Shown here: in pieces, positions 16,525-24,590 of the stretch | How the letters are laid out: each line of letters begins with the position of its first letter | Position numbering within the stretch: the first letter of the stretch is position 1 | Origin: DASVEE01 sp036399695 | Lineage (GTDB): Bacteria; Acidobacteriota; Thermoanaerobaculia; Gp7-AA8 | Length of the DNA: 30,464 nucleotides | Direction: 5' to 3' | NCBI GenBank assembly: GCA_036399695.1 | Contig: DASWMP010000393.1 | Span: 1-30,464, forward strand | The notes under the pieces: model-generated | The model's database searches: none | What the model saw: the letters and a program-made list of their open reading frames with translations, nothing else | What the model was told of the DNA's origin: nothing | Program-made: the position numbers and the translations under genes

Positions 16525-16541
16525 AGCATAACAGCTACAAT
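16525..16541. promoter_or_regulatory. Back-to-back -10 elements of a divergent, leaderless gene pair
   Basis: On the minus strand, TG-T-TATGCT (TATGCT at 16530-16525) lies eight bases from GTG 16516. On the plus strand, TACAAT (16536-16541) lies seven bases from ATG 16549. Both spacings place transcription starts at or beside the start codon, and neither gene has a Shine-Dalgarno. Clear -35 boxes are not seen. Confidence 0.45.
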
Positions 16542-16548
16542 CGTTGCC

Positions 16549-16911
16549 ATGCGGATGATGCTGGCTGTACTCCTCCTCGTCGCTACCGCTGTCTCCGCGG
16601 AGCCGCCCAAGGCGACCGCCAAGCCGGCGCCCAAGCCGGTCGCCCCTGAGACGATGCCCCACCCGATGGCCCTCTTCCTCTCCTCGCTGTCCGGCGACGG
16701 CAAGCAGCAGGTCACGTTCAAGGCCACGGCCGTCGGTACCCGCTTCTTCTTCGAGGAGCCGGGCGGCGTGACGATCTACCGCTGGGACAACGGCGGCTAC
16801 AAGAAAGAGGAGTTCGTCCGGAACACCACTCTCGCCAAGGTGCTGAAAAAGTACACCGCCTCGGTCGACCAGGGCGCCACCACCGGCGCAGACGGCGCGG
16901 AAGAAGAGTAA
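16549..16911 (+). CDS. Small exported protein, unknown function
   Basis: This is a 120-residue protein, not recognised. A signal peptide (MRMMLAVLLLVATAVSA, cleavage near residue 17) is followed by a Lys/Pro/Ala linker (20-38). A compact region of about 65 residues follows, with strand-like VTFKATAVGTRFFFEEPGG and the WDNGGYKKEEF segment. The C-terminus is acidic (GADGAEEE). There is no lipobox cysteine and no other cysteine. It is probably periplasmic. The ATG lies just after a TACAAT box, so it may be translated from a leaderless message. Confidence 0.68.
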   Translation: MRMMLAVLLLVATAVSAEPPKATAKPAPKPVAPETMPHPMALFLSSLSGDGKQQVTFKATAVGTRFFFEEPGGVTIYRWDNGGYKKEEFVRNTTLAKVLKKYTASVDQGATTGADGAEEE

Positions 16912-16921
16912 GAATGAGGTA

Positions 16922-16948
16922 GGGAAAGGCGGGCTCGCCGCCTCTCCC
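16922..16948. terminator. Hairpin after the small exported protein gene
   Basis: An 11-base stem with one mismatch (GGGAAAGGCGG / CCGCCTCTCCC) closes a GCTCG loop 11 bases past the stop. No T-tract follows. It separates this gene from the hydrolase-protease operon. Confidence 0.5.
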
Positions 16949-16991
16949 CTGGTGGAGCCGTGACCATACGATCCGGCAGACAGGAGCGGTC

Positions 16992-17951
16992 ATGCCGCAC
17001 ATCACGTTCGTTCACGGAATCGCCAACAAGCCTGCCGCGGAACGTCTGCAGCAGATCTGGCTCAACGCGCTCGCTTTCGGCGACGGTCTCGACCTCGGCG
17101 CGCAGGGCGTGACCACGTCAATGGTCTATTGGGCCGACGTGCTTTACGCCAGCCCCGCGGTCGAAGCGCCCGGACAGGAAAGCAACGAAGCGAGCGGCCG
17201 CATGGAAACCGAGGGCGACGTCGATATGTCGTGGCTTGCCGGCGCCTCGGCCGAAGAGCAGAAGCTCGTCGAGGCCGTGGCTGCCGAGGTGGCGGTCAAA
17301 AGTGGCGACCCCGCGGCTGCCATGAGAGTCGAGCTGAGCGCCGTCAGTCCCGGCGCCGCGGCCCAACTCGAGCGCATCCCTCTCCCCTGGTTCGTCAAAC
17401 AGCCGCTCATGCGCATCCTGCTGCGCGACGTGCACCACTATCTCTTCAACGTCTCCTCCACGCCCCGCCCCGGAACCACGTTTCAGGTGCGCGACGAGAT
17501 CCGCGGCCGCATGATCGCGGCGCTGAAGGCTGGAGCCGAAAAGCCGGGGCCGCACGTGGTCCTCAGCCACAGCATGGGAACCGTGGTCGCTTACGACTGC
17601 CTCAAGCGCGTCCCCGAAGCTCCGATGGTCGACGCACTGATGACGATCGGGAGCCCGCTCGGCGTGGACGAGGTGCAGGACAAGCTCGCGAGCGAGAACG
17701 GCGGCCCGGGCTGGACGCGTCAGGATGGCTTCCCCAGCGAGCACGTCACCGGTGAGTGGGTGAACGTCTACGACAAGCTCGATCCCGTGGTCGGCTTCGA
17801 CCCGCAGTTCGCCAACGATTTCCAGCGTGGCGGCAATCGGGTCGTGAGTGACGTGAACGAACAGAACTTCGGCACGTGGCGCCACAACATCAGCAACTAT
17901 CTTCGGGGCGAGAAGCTCCGGAACCGGCTCGCCCAGTTGCTGGAGCTGTGA
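16992..17951 (+). CDS. Alpha/beta hydrolase (lipase/esterase-like), coupled to a TPR-trypsin protease
   Basis: This is a 319-residue protein; the ATG follows AGGAG at a five-base spacing. It starts with the first core strand and oxyanion motif (ITFVHGIANKP). The nucleophile elbow is LSHSMG (Ser194) rather than GHSMG. Asp264 in DKLDPV and His298 in WRHNISNYL complete a plausible triad. An insertion at about 60-130 is charged and helical. No signal peptide is seen, so it should act inside the cell, on lipid or ester substrates that cannot be named. Its TGA overlaps the ATG of the protease gene (TGATG at 17949-17953), which implies fixed-ratio production. Pairing with a TPR-linked protease suggests an effector in a defence-like or regulated-proteolysis module. 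Confidence 0.82.
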   Translation: MPHITFVHGIANKPAAERLQQIWLNALAFGDGLDLGAQGVTTSMVYWADVLYASPAVEAPGQESNEASGRMETEGDVDMSWLAGASAEEQKLVEAVAAEVAVKSGDPAAAMRVELSAVSPGAAAQLERIPLPWFVKQPLMRILLRDVHHYLFNVSSTPRPGTTFQVRDEIRGRMIAALKAGAEKPGPHVVLSHSMGTVVAYDCLKRVPEAPMVDALMTIGSPLGVDEVQDKLASENGGPGWTRQDGFPSEHVTGEWVNVYDKLDPVVGFDPQFANDFQRGGNRVVSDVNEQNFGTWRHNISNYLRGEKLRNRLAQLLEL

Positions 17952-19537
17952 TGGCCGTCTTCGACGAGCTCTCCGCGCTCATCGAGCAGTCCTGCAGCGT
18001 CTTCGACCGCAACGGTGCCGCGCAACTGACGGCGCGACTGGCCGCCGACATTCGCGCGGGGAGAATGGTCTATCCCGCCGCGTCGGCGAAAAAGACGCTG
18101 GCGGTGTTGCGGCGCAAGCGCTATTTCGATTCCGTGCTCGAGCTGGCCGAGGCCGTGATGGAAAGCGGCCAGACGGCGGATGAGGTGCGGATTCCTTATG
18201 CGCAGGCGCTGATCGACAGCGGTCTGCTCACCGCCGCTCTGCCGTTTCTTCAGCAGGTCGTCGACTCCACCACCGCCGCATCGAAAGGCAACGGCGAAGC
18301 ACGCGGTCTGGTCGGCCGTGTCTGGAAGCAGCTCTACGTCAACGGTGGCGGTGAGGATCACGTCCGTGAACAGCGTCTGCTGCGCTCCTTCAACGCGTAC
18401 TACGAAGCGTTCGCGGAATCGCCCGACCGCTACTGGCACGGCATCAACGCCGTGGCTGTGCAGGCGCGGGCCGCACGCGACGGCCATGCGCTTCGGAAGA
18501 TGGATGCGGTCGCCGAGGAGATTTACGCGCTGACATCTCAGGCCGGCGCTGCCGATCCATGGGCCATGGCCACGGCCGCCGAGGCAGCGCTCGCCCTCGG
18601 GCGAACCAAGGTGGCGATCCAGCGGTACGCCGACTACGCGCAATCGCCAGAAGCCGACGCGTTCGAGATCTTCAGCACGCTGCGCCAGTTGACCGAGGTG
18701 TGGCAACTCACGAATGAAAAGGAGCCGGGGGCCACGATCCTGCCGTTACTGCGCAGCGCGCTCCTGCAACGCTCCGGCGGCGACGTCTCCCTGAGCACTG
18801 CAGGACTTCGCCACGACCTCGAGCGGGTGAAAACCCTGGAAAAGACCTTCGGGAGCACGACGGTGCGCTCGCTGCGCTGGTATCGCACCGGTCTGGAGTG
18901 CTGCAATCCCGTCTGCCGGATCAATGACTCCCTGGGGGCTGGCTTCGGCACGGGCTTCGTCGTCCGCGGCAGGGATTTCAACGACGCTCTCGGGGACGAG
19001 TTGCTCGTGCTCACCAACGCGCACGTGCTGAGTGAAACCTACCCCGGTGCGCTGCAGGAAGGCGACGGACGGGCCGTGTTCGAGGCCACCGGCGATCCGA
19101 CCGAATACGTACTGGAGAAAATCGTCTGGTCCGACGATCAGCTCGATGCGACGCTGGCCCGCACCGATAAGCCGCTGCCCCCGTGCGTCACGTTCGAGAT
19201 CGCCAAACGGATGCCGGCGAACGATGGCAGGCAGCGCGTCTATGTGATCGGCCATCCGAGCGGGGGCGGCCTTTCGATCTCACTCAACGACAACGTGCTG
19301 CTCGATTACGACGATCGTGTCGCCCACTACCGTGCTCCGACGGAGGGTGGCAGCTCCGGGAGCCCCGTGTTCAACGCCGAGTGGAAGCTCGTCGCGCTCC
19401 ATCACGCCGGGGACGTCAACAAGGGGAAGCTGAACGGAAAGAGCGGAACGTACGAGGCCAACGAAGGCATTCGGCTCTCGGAAATCATCGCGGCGACAAA
19501 GAAGGCACCGATAGGCGCGGCGCCCGGGACTCCTTAA
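17951..19537 (+). CDS. TPR/MAP3K-TRAF-binding-like domain fused to trypsin-like serine protease
   Basis: This is a 528-residue protein with ATG overlapping the upstream stop. Residues 1-300 are helical repeats. The segment around RGLVGRVWKQLY (115-126) and YYEAFAESPDRYWHGINAVAV (near 148-170) resembles the MAP3K TRAFs-binding (DUF4071-type) TPR region known from ASK1-like kinases and from bacteria. Residues 315-515 form a chymotrypsin-fold protease, with His358 in LTNAHV, Asp399 in QLDATLA and Ser469 in GGSSGSP. The GHPSGGG loop precedes the Ser, as in S1-type bacterial proteases. No export signal is visible, which is unusual for S1 proteases and points to an intracellular, tightly controlled enzyme. 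The TRAF-binding-like call is by eye and needs a profile search. Confidence 0.82.
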   Translation: MAVFDELSALIEQSCSVFDRNGAAQLTARLAADIRAGRMVYPAASAKKTLAVLRRKRYFDSVLELAEAVMESGQTADEVRIPYAQALIDSGLLTAALPFLQQVVDSTTAASKGNGEARGLVGRVWKQLYVNGGGEDHVREQRLLRSFNAYYEAFAESPDRYWHGINAVAVQARAARDGHALRKMDAVAEEIYALTSQAGAADPWAMATAAEAALALGRTKVAIQRYADYAQSPEADAFEIFSTLRQLTEVWQLTNEKEPGATILPLLRSALLQRSGGDVSLSTAGLRHDLERVKTLEKTFGSTTVRSLRWYRTGLECCNPVCRINDSLGAGFGTGFVVRGRDFNDALGDELLVLTNAHVLSETYPGALQEGDGRAVFEATGDPTEYVLEKIVWSDDQLDATLARTDKPLPPCVTFEIAKRMPANDGRQRVYVIGHPSGGGLSISLNDNVLLDYDDRVAHYRAPTEGGSSGSPVFNAEWKLVALHHAGDVNKGKLNGKSGTYEANEGIRLSEIIAATKKAPIGAAPGTP

Positions 19538-19606
19538 TTACCCCCTTGCCCGGAGCCCTTGCGTTCGCTAACCTGCCGGGCCGGTCCTCAGGAGAACGCC
19601 ACCACA

Positions 19607-22039
19607 TTGACTCTTGCCCCCGTTAGCCGTCGTTTGTTGGACGGTGCCTACCGCAAAATCTTCGATCAGCACCCACAGCCGATGTGGGTTTACGACGCCG
19701 GTCACCTCACCTTCCTCGCCGTGAACGCGGCAGCCGTGCGGCAGTACGGCTATTCGGAAGAAGAGCTGGACGGCATGCGTGTGGTCGACTTCCACCGCGC
19801 GGAGGACGCCGAGCGGGCCATTGCGCACTGGGCCGAGACCCGCTTCATCGCCGGACGCACACGTGCCTGGATCCACGTCCGCAAGGACGGGTCGGAGCTC
19901 GAGGTCGAGACCACGGCCACGCGCATCACCGTCGAAGGCCTCGACGCGCGGCTGGTCGTCGCCGAGGACGTCACGGAGCGCAACCGCGCCGACCGCGCCC
20001 TGCGCGAGAGCAAGCAGCGCTATCAGGCGCTCGTCGGCGATTCGTACGAATCGATCTGCCTCGTCGACGCCGAGGGAAAGATCATTTATCTCTCCCCTGC
20101 CCTCCACCGCATGTTCGGCTACGAGGATGAAGAGCTCCTCGGGCAGGACGGCTTCGCACTGCTGCACGCCGCGGACATCCCGCGCGTCGAGGAGCTCCGC
20201 CGCGAGCTCCTCACCCGCCCCGGCTCGACGACCGCGTTTGAATGCCGTGCGCGCATGAAGAACGGCGAATGGCGCTGGCTCCAGGGTATCGCCGCGAACA
20301 TGCTCAACGACCCGGGCGTGCGGGCGCTCGTGCTCAACTACCGCGACGTCTCGAACCGCCGCCGCGCCGAGCAGGCGTTGCGAGAGGGAGAGCAGCCCGG
20401 CGGCATCGACGACTGGATCTGGGAGCTGGACGTCGAAGGGCACTTCACCTGGTCCAGTCCCGCCGTCGAACGGATGATCGGCTACAAGCCGTCCGAGCTC
20501 GTCGGCCGCTGCTTCTGGGAGTTCTACTTCCCCGAATCGCACGACAAGGTGAAGCAGTTCTTCGCCCGGCTGGTCTCCGCGCGCTCCGGCTGGACGGAGC
20601 TCGTCCAGCGGCTGCGCCATCGCGACGGCAGCGAATGCTTCGTCGAGACCAGCGCCGTCCCGCGCTTCGATGCTGACGGGGAGATGCTCGGCTTCCGCGG
20701 CAGCGACCGGGACGTGACGAACAAGACGAAATTCGAGCAGCGCATCCGCCACGAGTCGCGGCGCGATCCGCTCACCGGCCTGCCGAACCGCATCTTCTTT
20801 CAGGAGCGTCTCGCGACGCTGCTGCAGCACATCACGCACAACGGTTCGCGCGAACAGCTCGCGGTCCTCTTCATCGACCTCGATCACTTCAAGCTGGTGA
20901 ACGACACGTTCGGTCACGTCGTGGCCGACAACGCGCTGCAGGTCATGGCCAGCATGATCCGTTCGATCGCCGGTGCCGAGGAGAACGTGGCCCGCCTCGG
21001 CGGCGACGAGTTCATGGTGTTCGTCCCGGGCATCAGCGGCGTCGACGAGGCGCGTGCCGTCGCCGCCCGCATCCTCGAAGCGCTGGCCGTCCCCCTCACG
21101 CTCGACGGGCACGCCATCCACATGTCCGCGTCCATCGGCATCAGCTTCTTCCCCTTCGACGGCGACACGTCGGCCGCGCTGATGCGCAACGCGGAGCATG
21201 CGATGCACCGCGCCAAGGAGATGGGACGCAATCGCGTGCAGCACTTCACGCCGGCCATGCGCGAGGAACAAGCGCGGCGTCTGGCGCTGGAATCGGATCT
21301 CCGCCGTGCGCTCGCCCAGCGCGAGTTCCTCCTGCACTACCAGCCGCTCTACGACGCCGCCACGTGGGACGTCGTCGGCATCGAAGCGCTCATCCGCTGG
21401 CACCATCCGGTGCGCGGCCTGCTGCAGCCGGACGAATTCATCGGCCTGGCCGAGCGGACCGGGGCCATCGTGTCGATCGGTGCGTGGGTGCTGCGTCAGG
21501 CCTGCACGGACCTGATGCGCTGCCGCGAGGAGACGGGCCGCGACCTCCGCGTGGCCATCAACCTCTCGGCGCGCCAGCTTCAGGAGCCGGAGCTCGTCGA
21601 CACGATCCGCGACATCTTCCGCGAGACCGGCATCGACGCCCGGCTCATCGAGTTCGAGATCACCGAGAGCGTGGCCATGCAGAACGCCGAGGCCACGCTG
21701 ACGACGCTGCGCGCGCTGAAGGACATGGGCGTCTCGCTGGCGGTGGACGACTTCGGGACCGGCTATTCGTCTCTGGTGTACCTCACGAGGTTCCCGATCG
21801 ACACGGTGAAAGTGGACCGGCAGTTCGTCGGCAACGTCATGACGGACAGCAGCGCTGCCGCGGTCGTCGGGGCGGTGGTGGCGCTGGCCCGCTCGCTGTC
21901 GTTGAAGACCGTCGCCGAAGGGGTGGAGACGGCCGAGCAGCGCGACTTCCTGTGCGGGCATCACTGCACGGAGATGCAGGGCTACCTGTTCAGCAGGCCC
22001 GTGGCGCTGGAGGCATTGCTGCGGTTCATGCAGCAATAG
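19607..22039 (+). CDS. PAS-PAS-PAS-GGDEF-EAL c-di-GMP turnover protein (soluble)
   Basis: This is an 810-residue protein from TTG 19607, chosen because AGGAGA lies 11 bases upstream; a TTG at 19559 is the alternative. PAS domains lie at about 15-130, 140-255 and 265-375 (WVYDAGHLTFLAVN, ICLVDAEGKIIYLSP, WELDVEGHFTWSSP), each ending in a D-x-T/S-N/E-R/K linker. The GGDEF motif is intact (465-469, RLGGDEF), and the EAL motif (593-595) with DDFGTGYSSL and KVDRQFV is complete. Both cyclase and phosphodiesterase activity are therefore possible. No RxxD inhibitory site precedes GGDEF (GAEE there). No membrane segments are seen, so the signal is cytoplasmic. Confidence 0.93.
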   Translation: MTLAPVSRRLLDGAYRKIFDQHPQPMWVYDAGHLTFLAVNAAAVRQYGYSEEELDGMRVVDFHRAEDAERAIAHWAETRFIAGRTRAWIHVRKDGSELEVETTATRITVEGLDARLVVAEDVTERNRADRALRESKQRYQALVGDSYESICLVDAEGKIIYLSPALHRMFGYEDEELLGQDGFALLHAADIPRVEELRRELLTRPGSTTAFECRARMKNGEWRWLQGIAANMLNDPGVRALVLNYRDVSNRRRAEQALREGEQPGGIDDWIWELDVEGHFTWSSPAVERMIGYKPSELVGRCFWEFYFPESHDKVKQFFARLVSARSGWTELVQRLRHRDGSECFVETSAVPRFDADGEMLGFRGSDRDVTNKTKFEQRIRHESRRDPLTGLPNRIFFQERLATLLQHITHNGSREQLAVLFIDLDHFKLVNDTFGHVVADNALQVMASMIRSIAGAEENVARLGGDEFMVFVPGISGVDEARAVAARILEALAVPLTLDGHAIHMSASIGISFFPFDGDTSAALMRNAEHAMHRAKEMGRNRVQHFTPAMREEQARRLALESDLRRALAQREFLLHYQPLYDAATWDVVGIEALIRWHHPVRGLLQPDEFIGLAERTGAIVSIGAWVLRQACTDLMRCREETGRDLRVAINLSARQLQEPELVDTIRDIFRETGIDARLIEFEITESVAMQNAEATLTTLRALKDMGVSLAVDDFGTGYSSLVYLTRFPIDTVKVDRQFVGNVMTDSSAAAVVGAVVALARSLSLKTVAEGVETAEQRDFLCGHHCTEMQGYLFSRPVALEALLRFMQQ

Positions 22040-22042
22040 GAA

Positions 22043-22215
22043 GGACGGGACGGATAGGACCTATGGTCTTGGTGGTGGAGGACGGATAATCTTGTCCGTC
22101 ACGCGAGGAAGCAGCCACGGAGAGATACGTGTTCGCGCCACTTCTCGCGTGACGGACAAGATTGTCCGTCCTCCACCACCACCAGGTCCCATCTGTCCCA
22201 TGGGTCCGATCGTCC
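22043..22215. repeat. Large nested palindrome (GGACGGACAA family, copy 1)
   Basis: Core arms at 22069-22106 and 22145-22184 are reverse complements. Each contains its own palindrome, GACGGACAA-GA-TTGTCCGTC in the right arm. Outer, weaker pairing extends to 22043 and 22215. The copy fills the gap between the convergent GGDEF-EAL and rsgA genes. Copy 2 is at 27500-27612. Confidence 0.82.
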
Positions 22216-22219
22216 CCTG

Positions 22220-23392
22220 CTATTTCAAGTCCTCCCACAGCCTTGCGTACGTGTCGTAGCGGGCGGCGTTGATCTCGCCGCGCTCCACCTGCTCCTTGAC
22301 CTCGCAGTTCGGCTCGTGCACGTGCGTGCAGTTGGTGAAACGGCAGAGCTCCGCCGGCTCGTCGAGCTCGGGAAAATAGCCGCGGAGGGTTTCGCGGTCG
22401 AGATCCCACAACCCGAACTCGCGGATACCGGGCGTGTCGATCAGATAGGTCCCGTCGCCGAAATCGTAGAGCGTCGAGGCGGTGGTCGTGTGCCGTCCCG
22501 TCCCCCGCTTGTGGAGCGTGTTCGTGGCGAGCTGCAGCGACGTATCGACCGCATTCAGGATCGATGACTTCCCCACGCCGCTGTGGCCCACCAGCGCCGC
22601 GAGCTTGCCCTGCACCTGCTCGCGCAGCTCGGCCATCCCTTCCCCGGTCTTAGTCGAACAGGGGATGACCGGGACGCCGAGGTCGCGGTAGACGGCGAGA
22701 CGGGCCAGCTCGACGTCGCGGTCTGCGTCGGTGAGCAGGTCCACCTTGTTCACGCAGATCACCGGCTGCGCGCCGCCACGCTGGATGGCGATCAGGAACC
22801 TGTCGATCAAGCGTGGACGCAACGGCGGCGCCTTGACCGAAACCACGTGGATGACCACGTCCACGTTCGCCGCGATGAGGCGCTGGCGGTGCTGATGGAG
22901 CGGATCGGGACGGGCGAGGACGCTGTGGCGCGGGTAGATCTGCACCAGTTTCCAGAGCTCCCCCTGCTCCTCGATGCGCACCCGGTCACCGACGGCGAGG
23001 GCGCTCTTCTGCCGCACCGCGATCTCCGGCGGGACGGCGCAGTCGCGCTCCTCGCCATCCTGGAATACGCGGCAGCGGCCGCTGGCGACGCTGATCACGA
23101 TCCCGGCGGCGTTCCACTCCTCCGCCGTGACCTCGACCGCATCCTCCTCGGTCCGGAGATCCTCGATCAGCTCTTCGACCGACGGCCGGCGCTTTTTCGC
23201 CATCCCATGCTGGTCGAGCAGGTTCTCCCAATTGTCCTCGGTGAACGTCTGCGGGCGGGCATCGCCCTTCCCTTTGTTCATCGACCGCCGCAGTTTCCCG
23301 GCCTGTTTGCGCAGTTTGGTCTCCTCTGGCGCGGCCCTGGTGTCCAGGTCCTTCGCGTGTTGCTTCTGTTGATGGCGAGACCTGCGATCCAA
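22220..23392 (-). CDS. rsgA: Ribosome small subunit-dependent GTPase RsgA (YjeQ)
   Basis: RsgA is a circularly permuted GTPase that checks late 30S assembly. From TTG 23392 (GGAGGG five bases upstream) the protein is 390 residues. Alternatives are TTG 23443 and ATG 23281. Order is N-terminal charged extension (1-95), OB fold (about 96-160, VGDRVRIEEQ), G4 NKVD (215-218), G1 GHSGVGKSS (269-277), G2 HTTT, G3 DTPG (319-322) and a C-terminal zinc site Cys350, Cys355, His357, Cys363. All nucleotide-binding motifs are intact and permuted as expected. The N-terminal extension of basic and charged residues is longer than in E. coli. Confidence 0.94.
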   Translation of the reverse strand: MDRRSRHQQKQHAKDLDTRAAPEETKLRKQAGKLRRSMNKGKGDARPQTFTEDNWENLLDQHGMAKKRRPSVEELIEDLRTEEDAVEVTAEEWNAAGIVISVASGRCRVFQDGEERDCAVPPEIAVRQKSALAVGDRVRIEEQGELWKLVQIYPRHSVLARPDPLHQHRQRLIAANVDVVIHVVSVKAPPLRPRLIDRFLIAIQRGGAQPVICVNKVDLLTDADRDVELARLAVYRDLGVPVIPCSTKTGEGMAELREQVQGKLAALVGHSGVGKSSILNAVDTSLQLATNTLHKRGTGRHTTTASTLYDFGDGTYLIDTPGIREFGLWDLDRETLRGYFPELDEPAELCRFTNCTHVHEPNCEVKEQVERGEINAARYDTYARLWEDLK

Positions 23393-23458
23393 TTCGCCCT
23401 CCGGATGATAGAATTTTTTAAATCGTCCGCCACTACGGAACAATCAGAACTGACATTC

Positions 23459-23920
23459 ATGAACAGAACCGAGAAGCCGCGCGTCCTGCTCGTTGACGAC
23501 AACGAAGCCACATGTACGCTCGTGACTGCCCTGCTGCAGCGCGAGTTTGCCGTGGAAACAGCCTTCGATGGCCAGGAGGCGCTGGAGAGACTGCGTACCA
23601 AAATGTACGCCGCGATCCTCCTCGACCTCCGGATGCCGCAGCCGGACGGCTACGCCATTCTGGACTTCATCAGCACGACTCGTCCAGAGGTGATGAAGAG
23701 CGTCATCGTCGTCTCTGCCGCCCTCTCCCCGCGCGAGATTGAACGCCTCCGCCAGTACGACGTGTGCGCCATCATCGCCAAGCCTTTCGAGATCGAAAGC
23801 CTCCTCCAGTCTGTCAAGGACTGCGCGAACGTCAACGACACCCCGGCCCTCGGCCCCGGCAACCTCATTTCGGGCAGCATGATCCTGCTGATCAGTGAGT
23901 GGTTGCTGCGGCGGCTTTAG
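23459..23920 (+). CDS. Single-domain response regulator with hydrophobic C-terminal tail
   Basis: This is a 153-residue protein from ATG 23459. The acidic pair Asp13/Asp14, phospho-acceptor Asp56 in LLDLRMPQPDG, Ser86 in VVSA and Lys108 in AKPF are all present, so the receiver is complete. After residue 120 a tail of about 30 residues ends in a hydrophobic stretch (SMILLISEWLLRRL), which could form an amphipathic or membrane-contacting helix. It is divergent from rsgA across 66 bp, and convergent with another receiver gene at 24054-24527. Its last codons and stop lie inside an inverted repeat. Confidence 0.88.
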   Translation: MNRTEKPRVLLVDDNEATCTLVTALLQREFAVETAFDGQEALERLRTKMYAAILLDLRMPQPDGYAILDFISTTRPEVMKSVIVVSAALSPREIERLRQYDVCAIIAKPFEIESLLQSVKDCANVNDTPALGPGNLISGSMILLISEWLLRRL

Positions 23921-24062
23921 CCCGAGCTCAAGCGGCGTTCTCCGTTTTCCGTTGTCCTTTTTTCCGTGTCTCTGCGCGAGGTGCGATAGAACATCGCGAC
24001 CCACACGGACTACGGACAACGAGCAACGGACAACGAAGCTCTAGCTCCCGGCGCTAAAGCTT
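23911..24062. repeat. Inverted repeat covering both stop codons of two convergent receiver genes
   Basis: The arms (23911-23957 and 24014-24062) are imperfect reverse complements. They share GCTTTAGC, GAGCT and CCGTTGTCC / GGACAACGG words. Both flanking genes end in CTT-TAG within the GCTTTAG part. It could act as a bidirectional terminator. Confidence 0.65.
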
Positions 24063-24527
24063 CAACAACGCCAGCAGCGGGGCGCCGGTCATCATCGTCG
24101 CCAGGGCCATCGTGCCAAACGCGTTCCTGCCCTTCACTTCCGTGCAGGCGAAGACGAGGCTGGCGATTTCCTCCGGGTCGAACGGTTTGCGGATGATGCC
24201 GTGGACGTGCTGGGAGTCGACGCGGTCGATGACGCGGTTGTCGGCGCCGGTCAGCACGAGGACGACGGGCGGTGAGCCGAGGTTCTCGGCGCGGGCCAGG
24301 GCCTCGAGGACCTCGAAGCCGTCAGCGATCGGCATCAGCAGGTCGAGCAGGATCACCGAGTACTGGTGCTCGCGGATCAGCGCCAGCGCTTCCCGGCCGT
24401 CGAAAGCCTCGTCTACCGTGAGCGATCGCTGACGGAGGACGGAGGTCAACAGGTGGCGGACGCCCTGATCGTCATCAACGACGAGGACACGCTTATGCGA
24501 CTCCGGTATGACGACGCTCTCTCTCAT
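24054..24527 (-). CDS. Single-domain response regulator with hydrophobic C-terminal tail
   Basis: This is a 157-residue protein. ATG 24527 is chosen because upstream in-frame sequence is Arg-rich and non-receiver-like; no clear ribosome site is seen. Asp18-20, phospho-acceptor Asp62 in ILLDLLMPIADG, Thr93 in VLTG and Lys114 in RKPF form an intact receiver. As in the convergent neighbour, a hydrophobic tail follows the fold (FGTMALATMMTGAPLLALLKL, last ~20 residues). It lies 63 bp downstream of the start side of the large GGDEF-EAL gene's stop (24591) on the same strand, so the two may be one operon. Confidence 0.87.
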   Translation of the reverse strand: MRESVVIPESHKRVLVVDDDQGVRHLLTSVLRQRSLTVDEAFDGREALALIREHQYSVILLDLLMPIADGFEVLEALARAENLGSPPVVLVLTGADNRVIDRVDSQHVHGIIRKPFDPEEIASLVFACTEVKGRNAFGTMALATMMTGAPLLALLKL

Positions 24528-24590
24528 ACTGCGCGCGACGGCGGCGATAGTGCGCCCGCGCCTGCGCCTTGTCAATATTGGTTCGCGAGC

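Noticed and set aside
19568..22036. 822-residue minus-strand open frame
   Set aside because: Antisense shadow of the soluble PAS-GGDEF-EAL gene.
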